A stretch of DNA of 64,000 nt from contig NC_088866.1 in assembly GCF_032884065.1 (NCBI RefSeq), positions 55,436,068-55,500,067 on the forward strand. The letters run 5' to 3'. The DNA is from Artemia franciscana (lineage: Eukaryota; Arthropoda; Branchiopoda; Anostraca; Artemiidae). A program made the translations under genes and the position numbers. Below, piece by piece: positions 19,959 to 32,248 of this stretch. A model generated the notes under the pieces. It ran no database searches. It was not told the DNA's origin and saw nothing but the letters and a program-made list of their open reading frames with translations. The first letter of the stretch is position 1. Every line of letters begins with the position of its first letter.

Positions 19959-22756
19959 CTATAAGAAATAGAAAAATAAAAATTTTGAGAAATATATAAA
20001 TAAATAATACATAAAAAGTAATATAATAATACATAAATATTATAAGAAATGCATAAAAACATAAATATGATTTTTACAAACCTTTGGTTGTTACAAAATT
20101 ATGGTTGCTACACAAGTCAGCGTTGCAAAGCTGAACCGTGAACAAAAAAAATAAGTGGAAACTAATTGGGTAGAATTGATAATGCTTTTCGTTCGTAAAA
20201 TTCAAAGATATTGCAGAAATCTGCAAATAGCCATTTAAAGAAGACATGTTAAAAAAAGAAGAATTACAATCAAAAGAATTTGCTATATAGAATAATTTAA
20301 TTGGTTATCATATATCAAGGGGTGGAGCCAAACAGGGTAATTAATACAACTATGTGATGTTTCAGGAAGGGGTTTTCTAATTTTTGAATGGATTGAGCCT
20401 GGGAGTTTTTTACGGTATATAAAGCAAAAAAAAAAAAAAAAATGAATTTCACATTTGTACTTTACATGATACAAATTAAGTGAGAAAATAATTCTTTTGG
20501 AATCAGAAGAAAACAAAGATTGAATGAGGGTCAAAGGGATAACAAAAGAGAGGGACAACAATAGGATAACAGGTCTTTCCAAAAAGATGCTCTAGTAAGT
20601 AAGTCAATTAACTAATAATAACTGGTTCTTAAATCAAATCTTCATTCTATGTGTTTAATTTTGAAGAATTTTAGTAATAAAAATGCTAATGCATAGATTG
20701 GATTTTCAGCTATTCAACAATACATACACTTGTGGCTAAGGACGTTTTAGCAATTTGAGTGACAAAGGCGAATCAATGGGAAACCAGCCACGATTCCAGC
20801 TAAAGATTTGGCTAACGCTATCCGCTGCACCACCAGAGAGCTCACCCTTTGGTTTAATTCCCATGCAATTTTTTCTCCAGAAGGCTAAGGATTGATAAAG
20901 AAGCTTTCTGACTGCCTGGCCGTATTTGAATATTAAAGTTCAAATCAGGTGAACCTCTGTGCTGACTCTAGCTAGTTCTTGAATATACCTAAATGTTAAT
21001 GAAAATGGACTTATAAATAAAATATTGAATTTAGTTACACAGTGTAATTTTCAAAGGCTTGATTTTAGAAATTTAAAGTGATGCAAAAAACTGTTTTCAC
21101 AAAAAGCTCGACAATATCATCTTCCCTCTCCAGTGACATAATGAAAAAAAGGAGTAGTGAATGCACATTAGTTTTATGGCTGATGAAATTCGGTTTCTAA
21201 TGCCCTATCAGTACGCTAAAAATTGAAAACAAAAAGTTCATTTCGTCTTTATAGCAAGCGCTCAAAATGACGAAATAATTTCAAGCACAGTAAAATGTCA
21301 GGCACCCTTATAAGTACTTTAGGGGTTAAATTTGTTGTTATCTGTCATTTTAGGCTGAAGGTAATAAAACAAACTAATATATTTGAATTCTGAAGCACAC
21401 CCTATACATCCACCAATACGATATCGCTGAAAGTCGATATCTGTGGCATCGTGACAAATATAAGATAACAATGTATTTAATCGACAGTTATCACTAAATT
21501 ATATGTAAAGCATAATCAAATAAGAATTGCTTGAATTTGCAGTTAATGCTGAAGGTGAAAGTAATATGCCCCCACAGTGGATGTTAGAGGCTATAGTACA
21601 CATGGATAGATAAATTTTCTCAAGATTATTTTGCTTTAACTTGCAATAAGGGATGTATGTAGTGGAAAGGACCCCCCACCCAAAAAAAAAAAAATCAAAC
21701 CTTTTCCAAAGCCCTCGGTATTTCTAATTCAAATTTTCAAATAAGGATTTGTCTTTAAATGCCCCCCCCCCCCGAGAAAATCCCTGTCTAGATGCCTGGA
21801 TGTGAGTTTAATTAAATATCAAAGAAAGTATTGTCTGAGAAGCAATTTCTTACTCTAGGCGAGTCACTAGGAAAACAAAACTGTTTTCAGGAGCCAGGTT
21901 TGAAGCGTGTTTCGAATCGGATTCAACAAAAATTATTTTCTAGTTCAATGAAAAATCAAAGCGTTTCCATCTTACGGGCCAACGGGTTCCAAGTGTGTTG
22001 GATAGGGGTTGTTCAATTTTAGAAAGCGCCAGAATAACATGATTGAACAAGGGTCCTGAAAGGCCTAAACAACGGGGCTCAAAACAATAATCTGCAAAAC
22101 CTGTGTCCACACCGTGTTGGATACGGGGTGGCCTGAAAACGGGGCTTTAAAATGCTTTATACCTGAACGTCATTGTTTATATTCGCCCGATCAATTTTAG
22201 ATTTTAGAGCATATTATCCCTGAGCGTAGTAACCGAGAGCGAATGAAGCACCGTACCAAGTATTGCCTTCAAAAACTAATTTACCTTATACATTAAAACA
22301 GATGGAAAGGGCAGAGTCCAGTATTTTTGTTCTGGGGATTGGGGAAGCGGAGGGTAGTAAAAGAACTGTTGCTTGAGGTTAAATACTTTTATCCTGAATT
22401 TATGTTTATAGGTCTAGTAAAATTCAATTAACCACATTAGAAATTGATTTAACGTGAAAAATTAACCAGAAACTTAAAAGGAAGAAAATAAAATTTCAAT
22501 TAGTGGCTGTGACATATAAACATTTCAATGGGAGGATTTAAAATTGTTTCTCCTAGACAAGTATACAGCAATTGTAAAAATTCAACATTTGACTCATAGT
22601 ATTCTAAATTCAGCGAAAAACGCTTCGTGGATCAGAGCCACCATCTTTTAATTTCCATTGATTTATCTACATAATAATAATTTGATGCTGAATGGCACGG
22701 TTGTAAGTTCTAAATTGAAAAAGTAAAATAAAAACCTTCGCTAAAAATTAACTTAC
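19959..22756. other. INTS11 intron, left arm
   Basis: Mirrored by 41,934-44,731. It contains poly-A (20,426-20,443 and 21,681-21,693) and poly-C (21,762-21,774) runs and a tRNA-like SINE head (20,755-20,845). No coding feature is supported. The 63-codon frame at 21,831-22,022 is unrecognised. Confidence 0.55.
20755..20845 (-). repeat. tRNA-derived SINE-like head, left arm
   Basis: Read on the minus strand: gagctctctggtggtgcagc, ggatagcgttagcc. TGGTGCAGCGG fits the RNA polymerase III A-box consensus TRGYNNARNNG, and the context resembles an arginine-type tRNA. A weak B-box-like gattcgcc follows about 55 nt later. The cloverleaf is not intact, so it is not a functional tRNA. Mirrored at 43,847-43,935. 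Confidence 0.4.
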
Positions 22757-22899
22757 TTTTGAACCTTATTGCTTATCTTCGCTAGAGCAGTTGCAGGTTG
22801 AGAGTCGTCAGGAAGGGGAACTGGGCAGGAGAGGATAAGCTCTTGTTTCGGCAAACCTAGTTCATCGGCGGCCTTCTGAGAATCCATGAGTGTTAACAC
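22757..22899 (-). CDS. INTS11: INTS11 antepenultimate coding exon, left arm copy
   Basis: This 143-nt exon encodes VLTLMDSQKAADELGLPKQE, then LILSCPVPLPDD and ATALAKISNKVQ, and ends two bases into a lysine codon at a GTAAGT donor. It aligns with human [20 protein letters not shown]. The acceptor (tttcttgaag) is less typical but gives the correct phase. Identical to 41,791-41,933. Confidence 0.88.
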
Positions 22900-23439
22900 C
22901 TTCAAGAAAGATTCAGAAATTCAAGTCTTCTTCTTCTTAAATGGGTTAAAAGTAAAACGGTTTGCATAATCCCGTCATCGGAATCAAATTCCGAGCCCTG
23001 CAGTGTGTTGCTGTAGCTAAGTTCAAACTCAAGGTCCGGTATTACCAAACTAAGATGAGTCCTGTTGCACTACTACAGGGCATTCAAGATTCTCAAGTGT
23101 ACTGATCGCAATATTCTTATACTCTTTCATAGTCAAATAATTCTTTTGGGAGGATATCACATTTTTAGCCCTAAGGTAAAACAGTTCATAGTAACCAGAA
23201 ATTTGAAAACATGTTTCTAAAGAAAACTATCTATTGAGAAAAAATTGCCATTTGTAGCATATTCAGGAATACTAATTATTATTTTCCTTAGTCATAACAG
23301 TAAAATGTTTTTTGAAAACAAACTTATAGGAATTTTTTAAAAAGAAACCCCTGGAACCCCTTGAGAATGACATCACAGGAAAACTGACACAATGAAATTG
23401 AAAATGCAAACCTTAAAATGACATCACAGCAGTTTTTAG

Positions 23440-23620
23440 CACTTTCAAAAAAGGTTCCTATTCTAATTAAACTGCCTCGGTGTTTCAATAGCCGTTCTTG
23501 AAACATTGGTACAAAGAGTCAAACTTTAGCGCAAAGAGCAAGGTATTGGAGAGGGGGATAACCCCTTCGTATTGAATAATTTCTGCTCGTTTTGAGTTTT
23601 AATGTTGTAATGCCCCCCTC
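23440..23620. repeat. Half copy of a fold-back repeat, left arm
   Basis: Contains caatagccgttcttgaaaca, gacaaagtc-like acaaagagtcaaactttagc, gcaaagagcaaggt and ctgctcgttttgagttttaa. It corresponds to the right-hand half of the fold-back element at 29,966-30,280. Mirrored at about 41,090-41,250. Confidence 0.65.
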
Positions 23621-26529
23621 ATGGGAATCCTCTTCGTGGAAATTTCTTCCCATATAAAATACATCCCACCCCATCAAACCCCCCCCTCCCCGATTCAGCC
23701 TGAAAAATTCTTCTTAGCACACTTTAATTTGAAGAAGACTTTAATGTCTAGTCTTTTTCTCGATCACTCCAGAAATCCATCCTTCCGTTAAAATTTTTCC
23801 CGGAAATTCAAAAAGCTGAAAGTAGCTCCAGGATCATTCCCCCGGAACAACTCCACACGCAAAATTAATTAGCAAAGAGAAAGTAAGACAACTCAAAAGA
23901 CATTTCGTATTGGAATTCTACTAAACCCTCCTGGTGTAAAATTTCCCCTGAAAAGTTCAACCCCCAGAAACTTCCCTCTCCCGAAAAACTCTCCCTATGG
24001 AAATCTACACCAAGTATAGAATATCTCCCCCCACCCCGTAAAGTGTATGCATACTTCCCTATAACAAATACTATACGCAAGCAATGGCAAATTTCATAAC
24101 ATTTAGGCCTTTCCCCACGGACAGTGGTCGTTTTACGCCTAAGACATAATTATTGGATCTTTCAACTATGCTGGACAAAATGACTATGCCAGAATTTTAA
24201 TCGGATAAGTTTGGGGAAAAAGGGAGGAGAAATGGGGCTAGCTATCCTCCAATCTTCTCGGTGACTTAAAAAGGGCACTAGAGCTTTCAATTTCTGTTCG
24301 TATGCACACTCTCCCGATCTTCTAGGATCAATATTTCGATACTATCACCCCTGGAAAAAACCACACCTGATGGTCTGGGTTTCATTAAGATTCCTCTACT
24401 CTTATGGGATATTTTCCCTTATTTCAAAAATCAGGCAAATTGTCTCAGGCTCGTAGCTTTTGATGGCCAACATTACATTTAATGAATCTTATACATTTAG
24501 AATCAGCATAATAAGCTGATTCTTTTTGATACATGTTAACATTAAAATTCCGTTTATTAGAGTTTCGGTTACATTTGAGCTGAGTCGCTCCTTACTTACA
24601 GTTCACTACAACGAACTGTTTGATTTATACCACCTCCTCAGTTTATCCCTTTTCGTGCTTTACTTACGAGCTTAGTTCCTCTTTAGAATTTTAATTGCTT
24701 TTAATCTTTTTGACATGTTAACTTCTGTGATATATGTTTTTCTGTAAACAATCATTTATATTTCTTTTTTATTGAGTTAGTTTTTAAGGTTAACCTTGAA
24801 CAACGAATCCGGTCCATCTCGGATAGTGATAGCAATCTTTTGGAAATAATTCTCATCTTATGTTTCAAGTGCAAAAGACACATGTAAAAGAGAGAAAAAA
24901 TAAAAATAATGCAGATTTAGAGAGCAAAATAGGAGAATAGGAACTGAAAAACCAAGAAGAAATAAAAGGACTTTTATTTTTGAAACAACAATAGGACATA
25001 TTTTTCTTTTTTTCGGATTTTCATATTTTCAGATATTTGTAAATTTCTTTTACAAATATATGTAAAAGTAAATATATTTTACATATATATGTTATACAAA
25101 TATATTTTCATTTTCATTTTAAAATTGATTTCCAATTTTCTTGTTTTTTTTTAATGCCTGAAGTGTCATAATGTGCGCCAGAGCATGTCATTGGGCGGGT
25201 ACATTGTGCCACGCTGGTCTCAACTGCTAGGAGTCATGAGAAGATATGCTATTGGGGATTTTTCATTAAGTTATAATGATCGATTCTAGTGTAAACGGAT
25301 ATTTTTGCAGGAAAATGCCAGAAAAATGCTATAGGCTGATAATTCACGCCATAGGGTGCCATGTGCCAGGCATTGAGTGTCAAAGGAATGACACAAGCCC
25401 GCAATAGGGTGCCACGGTGGCGTGAATTGACATGGTGAATCACGAGGGGTGGGTTGAGAAAACACGAATCGATGGATTTAAAGCGTGATTTTTATCATGA
25501 AAATATCTGAAAAATGCCTTAGGAATGATGAGGGTAGGTGTCTCTATTACTTATTAGTGTCTTAGTGTTATATAGTGTCTCTACTGCTTACTAGCGAGAA
25601 ACCGTAATGTGAAGTTGTCATTTTTTCTTATTATTACTATTGTCAGTAATAAGGCTTTCCCTGCATAAAACGTAATACTTAAGGCTCATTCAAAATGGGA
25701 CATTGTTCATAACAAGATTTAAATTAAAACAATGTAGCACACAGGTACGTCAGATAGAGCAGTAGAAACGAGGCATTTTTATTAAAACCTCTCGGAGATA
25801 TTTCTTAATACGGCTTAAATTTACCTCTAATAACACACCCCCCCCTCTACCCCACCTTTCTTTAATTCACGCTTTTTTGCTTATATTTTATCCTATATGA
25901 GCTTATTTCACGTTTTGTATTTCCGTTTGTTGAGATTCAGTTGTTTTTTTCTGTTATTTCTTGATTTTATATTTTTTTTAACTTGTATGTAAAAAAAAAT
26001 GTCTGTGTCTTTTAGATTTCTTGTTCCGGGATGAATCTTTCCATACATGAGCAATGAAATATCTAAAGCCAATGCTATGTAACATCTCACTCATTCAATA
26101 CCTGACTTAAACTTTCTATGTCATCTTAAACCACTAATACAATATAGCACGCAGTGTGTCCAATAGACTAAAAATCAATAGCCTAGCTGGATAGTTACAC
26201 GACTCGGAGACGATGGTTAGGAGACACGCAATCAATTTTATCGTTCTAAAAAGCGTGAAGGGAATTCCCTGAGTGTAGGAAACACCTTGTCACGTTGAAG
26301 GTATTCCCCGAATCCAAATAATATGAACAGTTTGCTGGTTCGGCTGTCTAGCGCACAGTTCCATTGGAAGAAATCTCTATCGAATCCTAAAGCGGACAAA
26401 AATCTTTGGATTATAGAAGCTCCCTGAGGAGAAAATCCTGAAGAAAATGAAATCTGCAAGAAAAAACCTCTTAAGGAAAAATGCCTTGAAAAAAAAGAAA
26501 TTCTGAAGAAAAAATCTCTTAAAGTATTA

Positions 26530-26660
26530 TGTAACATCCCAAGTGTACACCGTCATTATGTAAAATCCACGTGTGCACCACCATTATGTTATAAGTAATA
26601 CGCCATTACGTATCACTTACGTGTGTTTCGTCATTAAGTAACACGCACAAGTGCGCCCTC
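26530..26660. repeat. Short irregular tandem motif, left arm
   Basis: About five imperfect units of roughly 30 bp, each with a cattatgtaa-like core followed by cacgtgtgcacc-like sequence. Mirrored at about 38,090-38,220. Non-coding. Confidence 0.6.
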
Positions 26661-27269
26661 CCCACTTACAACTAGGGTTCATACATAATAAACCATACAT
26701 AATAAATCTACCAAGTCACGCAAGATAATATCATCCTCCTCATAGATACACACTCCCAGTTATACAGGCATCCCCGCTTGACTAGCGGACCTCGAGATCT
26801 AACACGCCACGCGAGATTAACAAACAGGTGGGTTATACCGTTATAGGTTCACTATAGTATTGCGTAGGACCCAGGTGTTCGTAATAACATCCAGAGGGAC
26901 TAGTGGCTCCAGTAATATATCCCCTATCTGACCATTTCAAACCACAGGGTCACCACTACCTTCCCGGCCGATGAAACATTCCTAAAAATTGTTAGCTAAC
27001 TTTTGTAAATTATCTTTCCACGTGCTTGCAGAAAACTGGTAGACAGTATTGTTAGTTAACAGTTGGAAAGTCGAAGAAAGCTTATAATTTCTCTCCTATG
27101 CTTGTTTCGGTCATTTTATAAGAGCTGAAAACTAAATACATACGCTATTTTTAACCAAGTGCCCTGAAATGGGGGGGGGGCTGATACCCCCTGAAAAAAT
27201 CATCAGTGTTATTTCTGACTCTTTAAACTCTTTTTCTTGTTATTTGGAAAATACTGTATGCTTTGTATA

Positions 27270-27800
27270 TTGTGGAAGAGTTTATTTTGATAATCTAGAT
27301 GCAAAAAATGTCGTTTGATTGAGTTCAACAGCCCCATCAACCGTTTTTTGGAAGCTTCAAATTCATGCCCCAAGCCCTTCCTAACATTTTGAATAGATAC
27401 ACTTTTGACAACCTAAGTCCACATAGTATCTTTTGATACAGTTCAACATTACCCCAATCTTCCCTGAAAGTTTTACCTTATCCACCTAAGCCATTCCTGA
27501 GATATTGCAGATACGCCCTTTTAACAACCTGAACGTACTTAGAGTTGTTTTTTTAGCTCAACATTTTTCAATAGTTTCAATTAAATCCTTCCTTGGATAT
27601 TACAGATTGGACCTTTTGCGAATCTGGATAAAAATAGTGTCTTTTGATTTAGTTCAGCTTCCCTCATGATTTTAACTGGAATTTTCGACTTAATATCCTT
27701 AGCCGTTCCTGAGATTGTGGAGATATACCCTTATGACAACCTGGATTCACATAGTGTCTTTTGATTTAATTCAACGATCCTCTCGGCCGTTTCTAAACAT
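27270..27800. repeat. Degenerate tandem repeat, ~125-bp unit, left arm
   Basis: Four to five diverged units each contain cacatagtgtcttttgattt, ttcaac, gccgttcctgagat-like and tttgacaacctg-like segments in that order. Mirrored at about 36,940-37,470. The age, judged from divergence, seems high. No coding capacity. Confidence 0.75.
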
Positions 27801-28099
27801 TTTACCCTTCGCTGTTAGTAGAGTGATAAAGGTACCATACTTGAGGATCGCCCACCTTAACTATAGCAGGAGGCCTAGTTTCTGAATAGTTATATTCAGT
27901 ATAGTATTTGGTCATAAAATGAACCATAAGTTACCACAGTATTTATATGATGGTAAGACAGCTAATATTATTGATATGCTATTGTAAACTGAAGATTGGC
28001 AGGACCAATACAAGGTATTAGGGTACAAAGGAGTGCTATTATTGATGTAAAAAAAAATCATTATCTAGTTGGGTCTAGGGTTGATTTAAAGCTGAAATT

Positions 28100-28450
28100 T
28101 TGGAAGGATAACTACCTTCCGGGAAGCCATGAAGTAAGTAGACTCCAGGATTAAGGGAAGCTTTCCAGGAAGAATTGAAAACTAAACTGGAAAGTTTAAA
28201 ACTTGACAATATAGAAGATGGATGGAATAATTTTAGGAAAATAATTTGTGAATTTGTTGATGGTGTCTTAGGGATGAAAGTTAGGAACGCAGCTAAGAAT
28301 ATTATTGAAAATACTTTGTGTTTAATAGAGAGGAGTAGGGGTAGATGATAGATCATACGAAAATAAGAGGAATGTAAAGAAATTGGAGAAAGCATTAAAA
28401 TATGAATAAAGTAGGTGTGAAGTGAAGAACATGAAAAAAAAGTACCAACG
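28100..28450 (+). mobile_element. LINE linker fragment (RTE-like), left arm
   Basis: The plus-strand frame from about 28,159 reads AFQEELKTKLESLKLDNIED, then WNNFRKIICEFVDGVLG and NAAKNI, LCLIERSRGR, then a stop. This resembles the segment between endonuclease and reverse transcriptase in RTE-type LINEs of invertebrates. After the stop, RSYENKRN-like and VKKLEKAL-like words continue in other frames. The 167-codon open frame on the opposite strand is a shadow of it. Mirrored at about 36,290-36,640. Confidence 0.75.
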
Positions 28451-29965
28451 ATCGGGAAGATGCTAAACCGGGATAAATTATGCACTAGCATAATTAACGT
28501 GTTATTCTTCAGTTTTAAGTCAAAGAGTGGTAAATTAGCAGTTTTAATTGAATTAAGGAATTTCACGTAATTACACACAGGAAAAAGCCTTCGGCTTTTT
28601 TTTTAGTAGAACTAGTAAATAACGGACTACCCTGGGCACCGTTTAAAGTATTTAACTATAACATCATTTAGAGTTATTACCTACGATCATGACATTATTC
28701 ATCATCTTGTATCCAAAGATGCGCCTTTCTTAAAAAAAAAGATTTTATTTTAAACATTGTGTTTAATTAATTATAAAAGCGAGTAGATGCAACAATTTGT
28801 TTTTAAGGGAGCCCTTAAACAGCTCTACATGATGTTCTAATGCCCCACTAGCACCAGCGGGAAAAAACGGAAAAAAGAGGAAACATACGTGCTTCCCATG
28901 CAAAAAAGTGATTTTTTCTTTGTTTTCAAACCAAGGGACTGTAAGTTTATTTATAGGGTTTTCGACCATGTCAACTCCATTGGTGCACTTTTAATTTCAA
29001 AACTAAATTGGATTGAAAATAATTCATTTCGAGTTAAAACTGGCCGAGGTTCGGTCCTTTACTCCCGCTGCAATCATAATAGCCACATTTAGGTTAGTGT
29101 AAAACTTGAAAGGCTCTTGTAAGTAGGTCTATACGCCTTATTAGAAGTCTCAGACAAGAGTCAATTCAACTCCTGTAAGACTTAACCCTCTTACAACTAC
29201 TATGACCAGGACTATTAAAGATGCATTTTTAGTGACCTTTGCAAGCATAGTTTGATTTATTACGTACCCAACCTCCTGCTTATTAGTTCAAGTTTCTCTA
29301 CCCTATAGACTAATCTGCATTTATTAACATCTAGTTATGAACTTCTATGACTTGGGGTTAATAACGACAGAGTTTCTTGTCTACCCGTGGCAGAGCCATA
29401 CCTGATTTATCTGTTGCAACTGCAAATTTATTGTCCAGATAAGCTAGTAATCGAGTAGAAACGGTAGAACAGACTGCAGCAGACTTACCGCGCTAAAGTA
29501 CAGTTATAGCAAGCGTTTAATCTATTAATTGTATTGTTCCCTGGCTATGCCCAGGCGTTGTAAATTTCACCCCTTTAGGACTCGCTGTCTAAAACTTAGC
29601 AGTTAAAGGTTCGTTTATAAACCCTTTGAAATTGTTTTAATTGCCTGTTGTTTTCCAAAAATAATTTTATTTTTCGACAAAATATTCTGTTTAAAAATGA
29701 GTATAAGTCGTTTGCTTCATTTTCTACTGTGGCCGGCACTTACCCCCCGGAAAATCCCCCCATGGAAAATACCTCTCCACGGAAAATACCCCCATGTGGA
29801 AAATAAGGCATTCCAAATTTGAGAATTTTATTTGACTTTTGTTCTTTATTTTCCGTAGGGGGAAGAAATTTTGGTACTCGTGTATTTTACGCCACTCACT
29901 CAAATTACTCTTTAATTTTCTTTAAAAAACTTGTTAAAATACTTTAATAAATACTGTAAGCAATT

Positions 29966-30280
29966 AAATAAAAAAAAACTTTTTCAACTGAAAGTAAGGA
30001 GCAACATCAAACCTTAAAACGAAATTATTAAGAGGGTTGCCTCCTCCTCAAGACCTCTTTCTTTGCGCTAAAGCTTTTTCCTATAGAATTTTAAATAAAG
30101 CTTATTATTCAAATTAAACGGCCATTGGTTTTCTGGAATCGTTCTTAAAGAATTATGACACAAAGTCAAAACTATAGCGTAAAGAGTAAGGTCTTATGGA
30201 AGGGGTAACTCCTTTCATTCCGTTCTTTTTAAGTTTTGATGTTTCTCTTTACTTCCAGTTGAAAAAACTTGTTTTTTAAT
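29966..30280. repeat. Fold-back element 1, left arm
   Basis: Two inverted halves face each other. The left half has tttttcaactgaaagtaagg, caacatcaaaccttaaaacg, aagagggttgcctcctcctc and tttgcgctaaagc. The right half is its reverse complement (agcgtaaagagtaaggtctt, ggaaggggtaactcc, ttttaagttttgatg, acttccagttgaaaaaactt). Loop about 75 bp. Mirrored at about 34,465-34,780. It has the form of a fold-back or MITE family; I recall similar sequences in brine shrimp but cannot verify this. Confidence 0.8.
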
Positions 30281-30627
30281 TGAATTTCTGATCATTTTTA
30301 AATAATGCTGGGAAATCCTGGTCTCTCTCCATGAAAAATTCTCGTTCTTGTGTATTATACGCCACTCACTCAAGTTTACGCTGAGTAAAACTCGAGAAAA
30401 AACCGGTTTCTTAGTTAGTTACTTTCAGCTTAGTCTGAGACGATACCCACAAGACCTTTCTCTTCACTCTAAGCTTTTGACTAAGAGATATCAAATATTC
30501 TTTTCTATGAAAAAGACTATGTCAATAAAAAATGAACAGAAATTAATTTAAAAACTTTTTCCACAAAACAAGTTTGTCAAAGAATAGTACAGAGCCTCAT
30601 TAAGCCAAAAATTAGTAAAAATAAATT

Positions 30628-31106
30628 CAAATAATTTTCTAAGCGTAAAACTACCACAAATCACCATCAATAAATGAATTAATCCTAAAACGAACAGAAA
30701 TTTAATAAATAACGGATTCAAACTCAAAGCGAGCAAAAATAAACATGAGTAGGGCTGAGAACCCCCAGACCTCCTCATGACCAGAGCATAATTTGTACTT
30801 TACTGAAAATAAAATATATTTTAATGCTTTCACTTTTTTTTAGTTCAATAAATAAAGATGTATTAAGACTACAATGAATAAATATACATTAAACTGACAA
30901 TACACGGTCATTTCTCTTTTTTGTTTTTAGTGAAGTGCAAATTCTGTTCTGGTCTTGAGAAGACGTGGGTGTTGTCAGCCCTATTCCTTCAAATATTTGC
31001 TTGTTTTGAGTTAGAGTAGGCTATCTATAGTCATTTCTTTTGGCTTTTGGTTTCATTTATTTATTAATGATGATGATTTCCGGTAGTTTTACACTTGGAA
31101 GATAAA
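30628..31106. repeat. Fold-back element 2, left arm
   Basis: Inverted arms of about 170 bp. The arm at 30,628-30,810 (gcgtaaaactaccacaaatc, cagaaatttaataaat, ctcaaagcgagcaaa, gggctgagaaccccc) is the reverse complement, imperfectly, of 30,930-31,106 (ctggtcttgagaagacgtgg, gtcagccctattcc, ttgttttgagttagag, ccggtagttttac). Mirrored at 33,640-34,115. No transposase found. Confidence 0.75.
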
Positions 31107-31729
31107 AAGAAAAAAAATCGTAGAATTTGAAAGCACTTCCGTCCGTAAAAACTTAAACAATAAGAATTTGATGGTTCCCAACAGCCAACTATCGTTTCAA
31201 AGGAAAGCTAAACCTTCTCAAACTTTTTGATACCATTTGTTTTTAGCCTAATTTTGATGATTGTTCGCCTACATTTTATTTCTTCTTCTTTTTTTCCTTT
31301 TTTTTTTTTGCGCCCGCTACTGCCAAAAATTGCAAAAGCTCAGAAGGAAGTCTTTTCAATAAAAATGGATTTGTGTTTTTTTTTTTGTTTTTTTTACAAG
31401 TTTTTAAGATACTTTTGGTGTGTAAATACCTATTTCCACGTTCCTTGGCACTTTTCAACGAAACTATAAAAAAAAACTCAAAACAAAAATTTCAAATTAG
31501 AAACCTGATTTTCCGCTGGAAAAATTATTTGAGATTGGCAAAATTAGTATAGTATTAAGCATCTGATATCAGTTTCTGAAAAACAGAGTTATAAAGCTAG
31601 AAAAACGAGCAAAGAAATACCAAATAATAGATGGCACTAGTGATTTCTTATTGACACTAGAGCCTCAAATCATGAAGAAAAAACAAAACATCCCACTCTA
31701 ATGAAAAAACGCACCAAAGGACTACTTAC

Positions 31730-31912
31730 ATCATCTTTAACTACCAAAACACCATGAACCAAACAAGGTCTTTTCGGATCGGGTGGATTCATTTCATACT
31801 TTTGTTTGCACTTCATTAAAAGCCCTTGATCAATCACAGCATGGACAGGCAGAGCGGTTTTAATAACTGCTGTCTCACCATTAGCTGGCATAAAACAATC
31901 TATACCCAATTC
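31730..31912 (-). CDS. INTS11: INTS11 exon with MPANGE motif, left arm copy
   Basis: This 183-nt exon encodes 61 residues: ELGIDCFMPANGETAVIKT, then KRPCLVHGVLVVKDD, phase 0 at both ends, between a ctttcag acceptor and a GTAAGT donor. It aligns with the human segment ELRVNCYMPANGETV to LLHGTLIMKD, at the start of the C-terminal region after the beta-CASP domain. On the minus strand it lies upstream of INTS11 exon 1 (12,008), which is the wrong order for one gene. Identical in protein to the copy at 32,834-33,016. Confidence 0.93.
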
Positions 31913-32148
31913 CTGAAAGATTTAGAAGTCCTTTAATTATCAATGCATTCGACAAAAATAAAGAATACAAAGAAAAACAGGAAATGAAAATGAACAAACA
32001 AGCCAAAGGAGGGCGATTTTTAGCCTGTGGGGGGAAAACACAAAGACAAAGCAGATGTTTTGACAAAAACCTCCGCTAAGCCGTTCTCAGCGGTCGAAAA
32101 AAAGGGGAAAAGGAAAGATGGCATATATAAAGAAAAAAAAATAACTTA
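31913..32148. other. Intron stub next to the gap, left arm
   Basis: Sequence upstream of the MPANGE exon up to the N run. The preceding INTS11 exons are not present and may be lost in the gap. Confidence 0.6.
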
Positions 32149-32248
32149 NNNNNNNNNNNNNNNNNNNNNNNNNNNNNNNNNNNNNNNNNNNNNNNNNNNN
32201 NNNNNNNNNNNNNNNNNNNNNNNNNNNNNNNNNNNNNNNNNNNNNNNN
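32149..32248. other. Assembly gap of exactly 100 N
   Basis: A run of N from 32,149 to 32,248. A round 100 is a common placeholder for a gap of unknown size. It lies at the centre of the giant inverted repeat, so the join of the two arms is not supported by continuous sequence. Confidence 0.98.

Larger units (their letters stand above)
22900..31729. other. INTS11 intron, left arm (8.8 kb)
   Basis: Mirrored by 33,017-41,790. It carries fold-back repeats (23,440-23,620, 29,966-30,280, 30,628-31,106), a degenerate tandem repeat (27,270-27,800), a LINE fragment (28,100-28,450) and a short motif repeat (26,530-26,660). No host exon was recognised. A 60-bp stretch near 23,615-23,675 is missing from the right arm. 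Confidence 0.6.
12260..32148 (+). repeat. Left arm of giant inverted repeat
   Basis: The reverse complement of this 19.9-kb stretch matches 32,598-58,824, with the 7.0-kb block 50,403-57,424 present only on the right. Matches run from aagtttggggtggg at the outer edge to ggcatatataaagaaaaaaa next to the gap. By eye most stretches differ by only occasional substitutions. The four INTS11 exons inside it are identical in both arms. See the right arm and the gap. Confidence 0.95.

Noticed and set aside
28075-28578. 167-codon minus-strand open frame (and its mirror at 36,165-36,662)
   Set aside because: It is antisense to a LINE linker that reads AFQEELK and FVDGVLG on the other strand. The hydrophobic, Ser/Leu-rich product is a typical shadow translation.
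28581-28606. Hairpin with a T run (aaaagccttcggctttttttt) resembling a bacterial terminator
   Set aside because: The DNA is clearly eukaryotic with spliced genes; a short chance hairpin in intron sequence.
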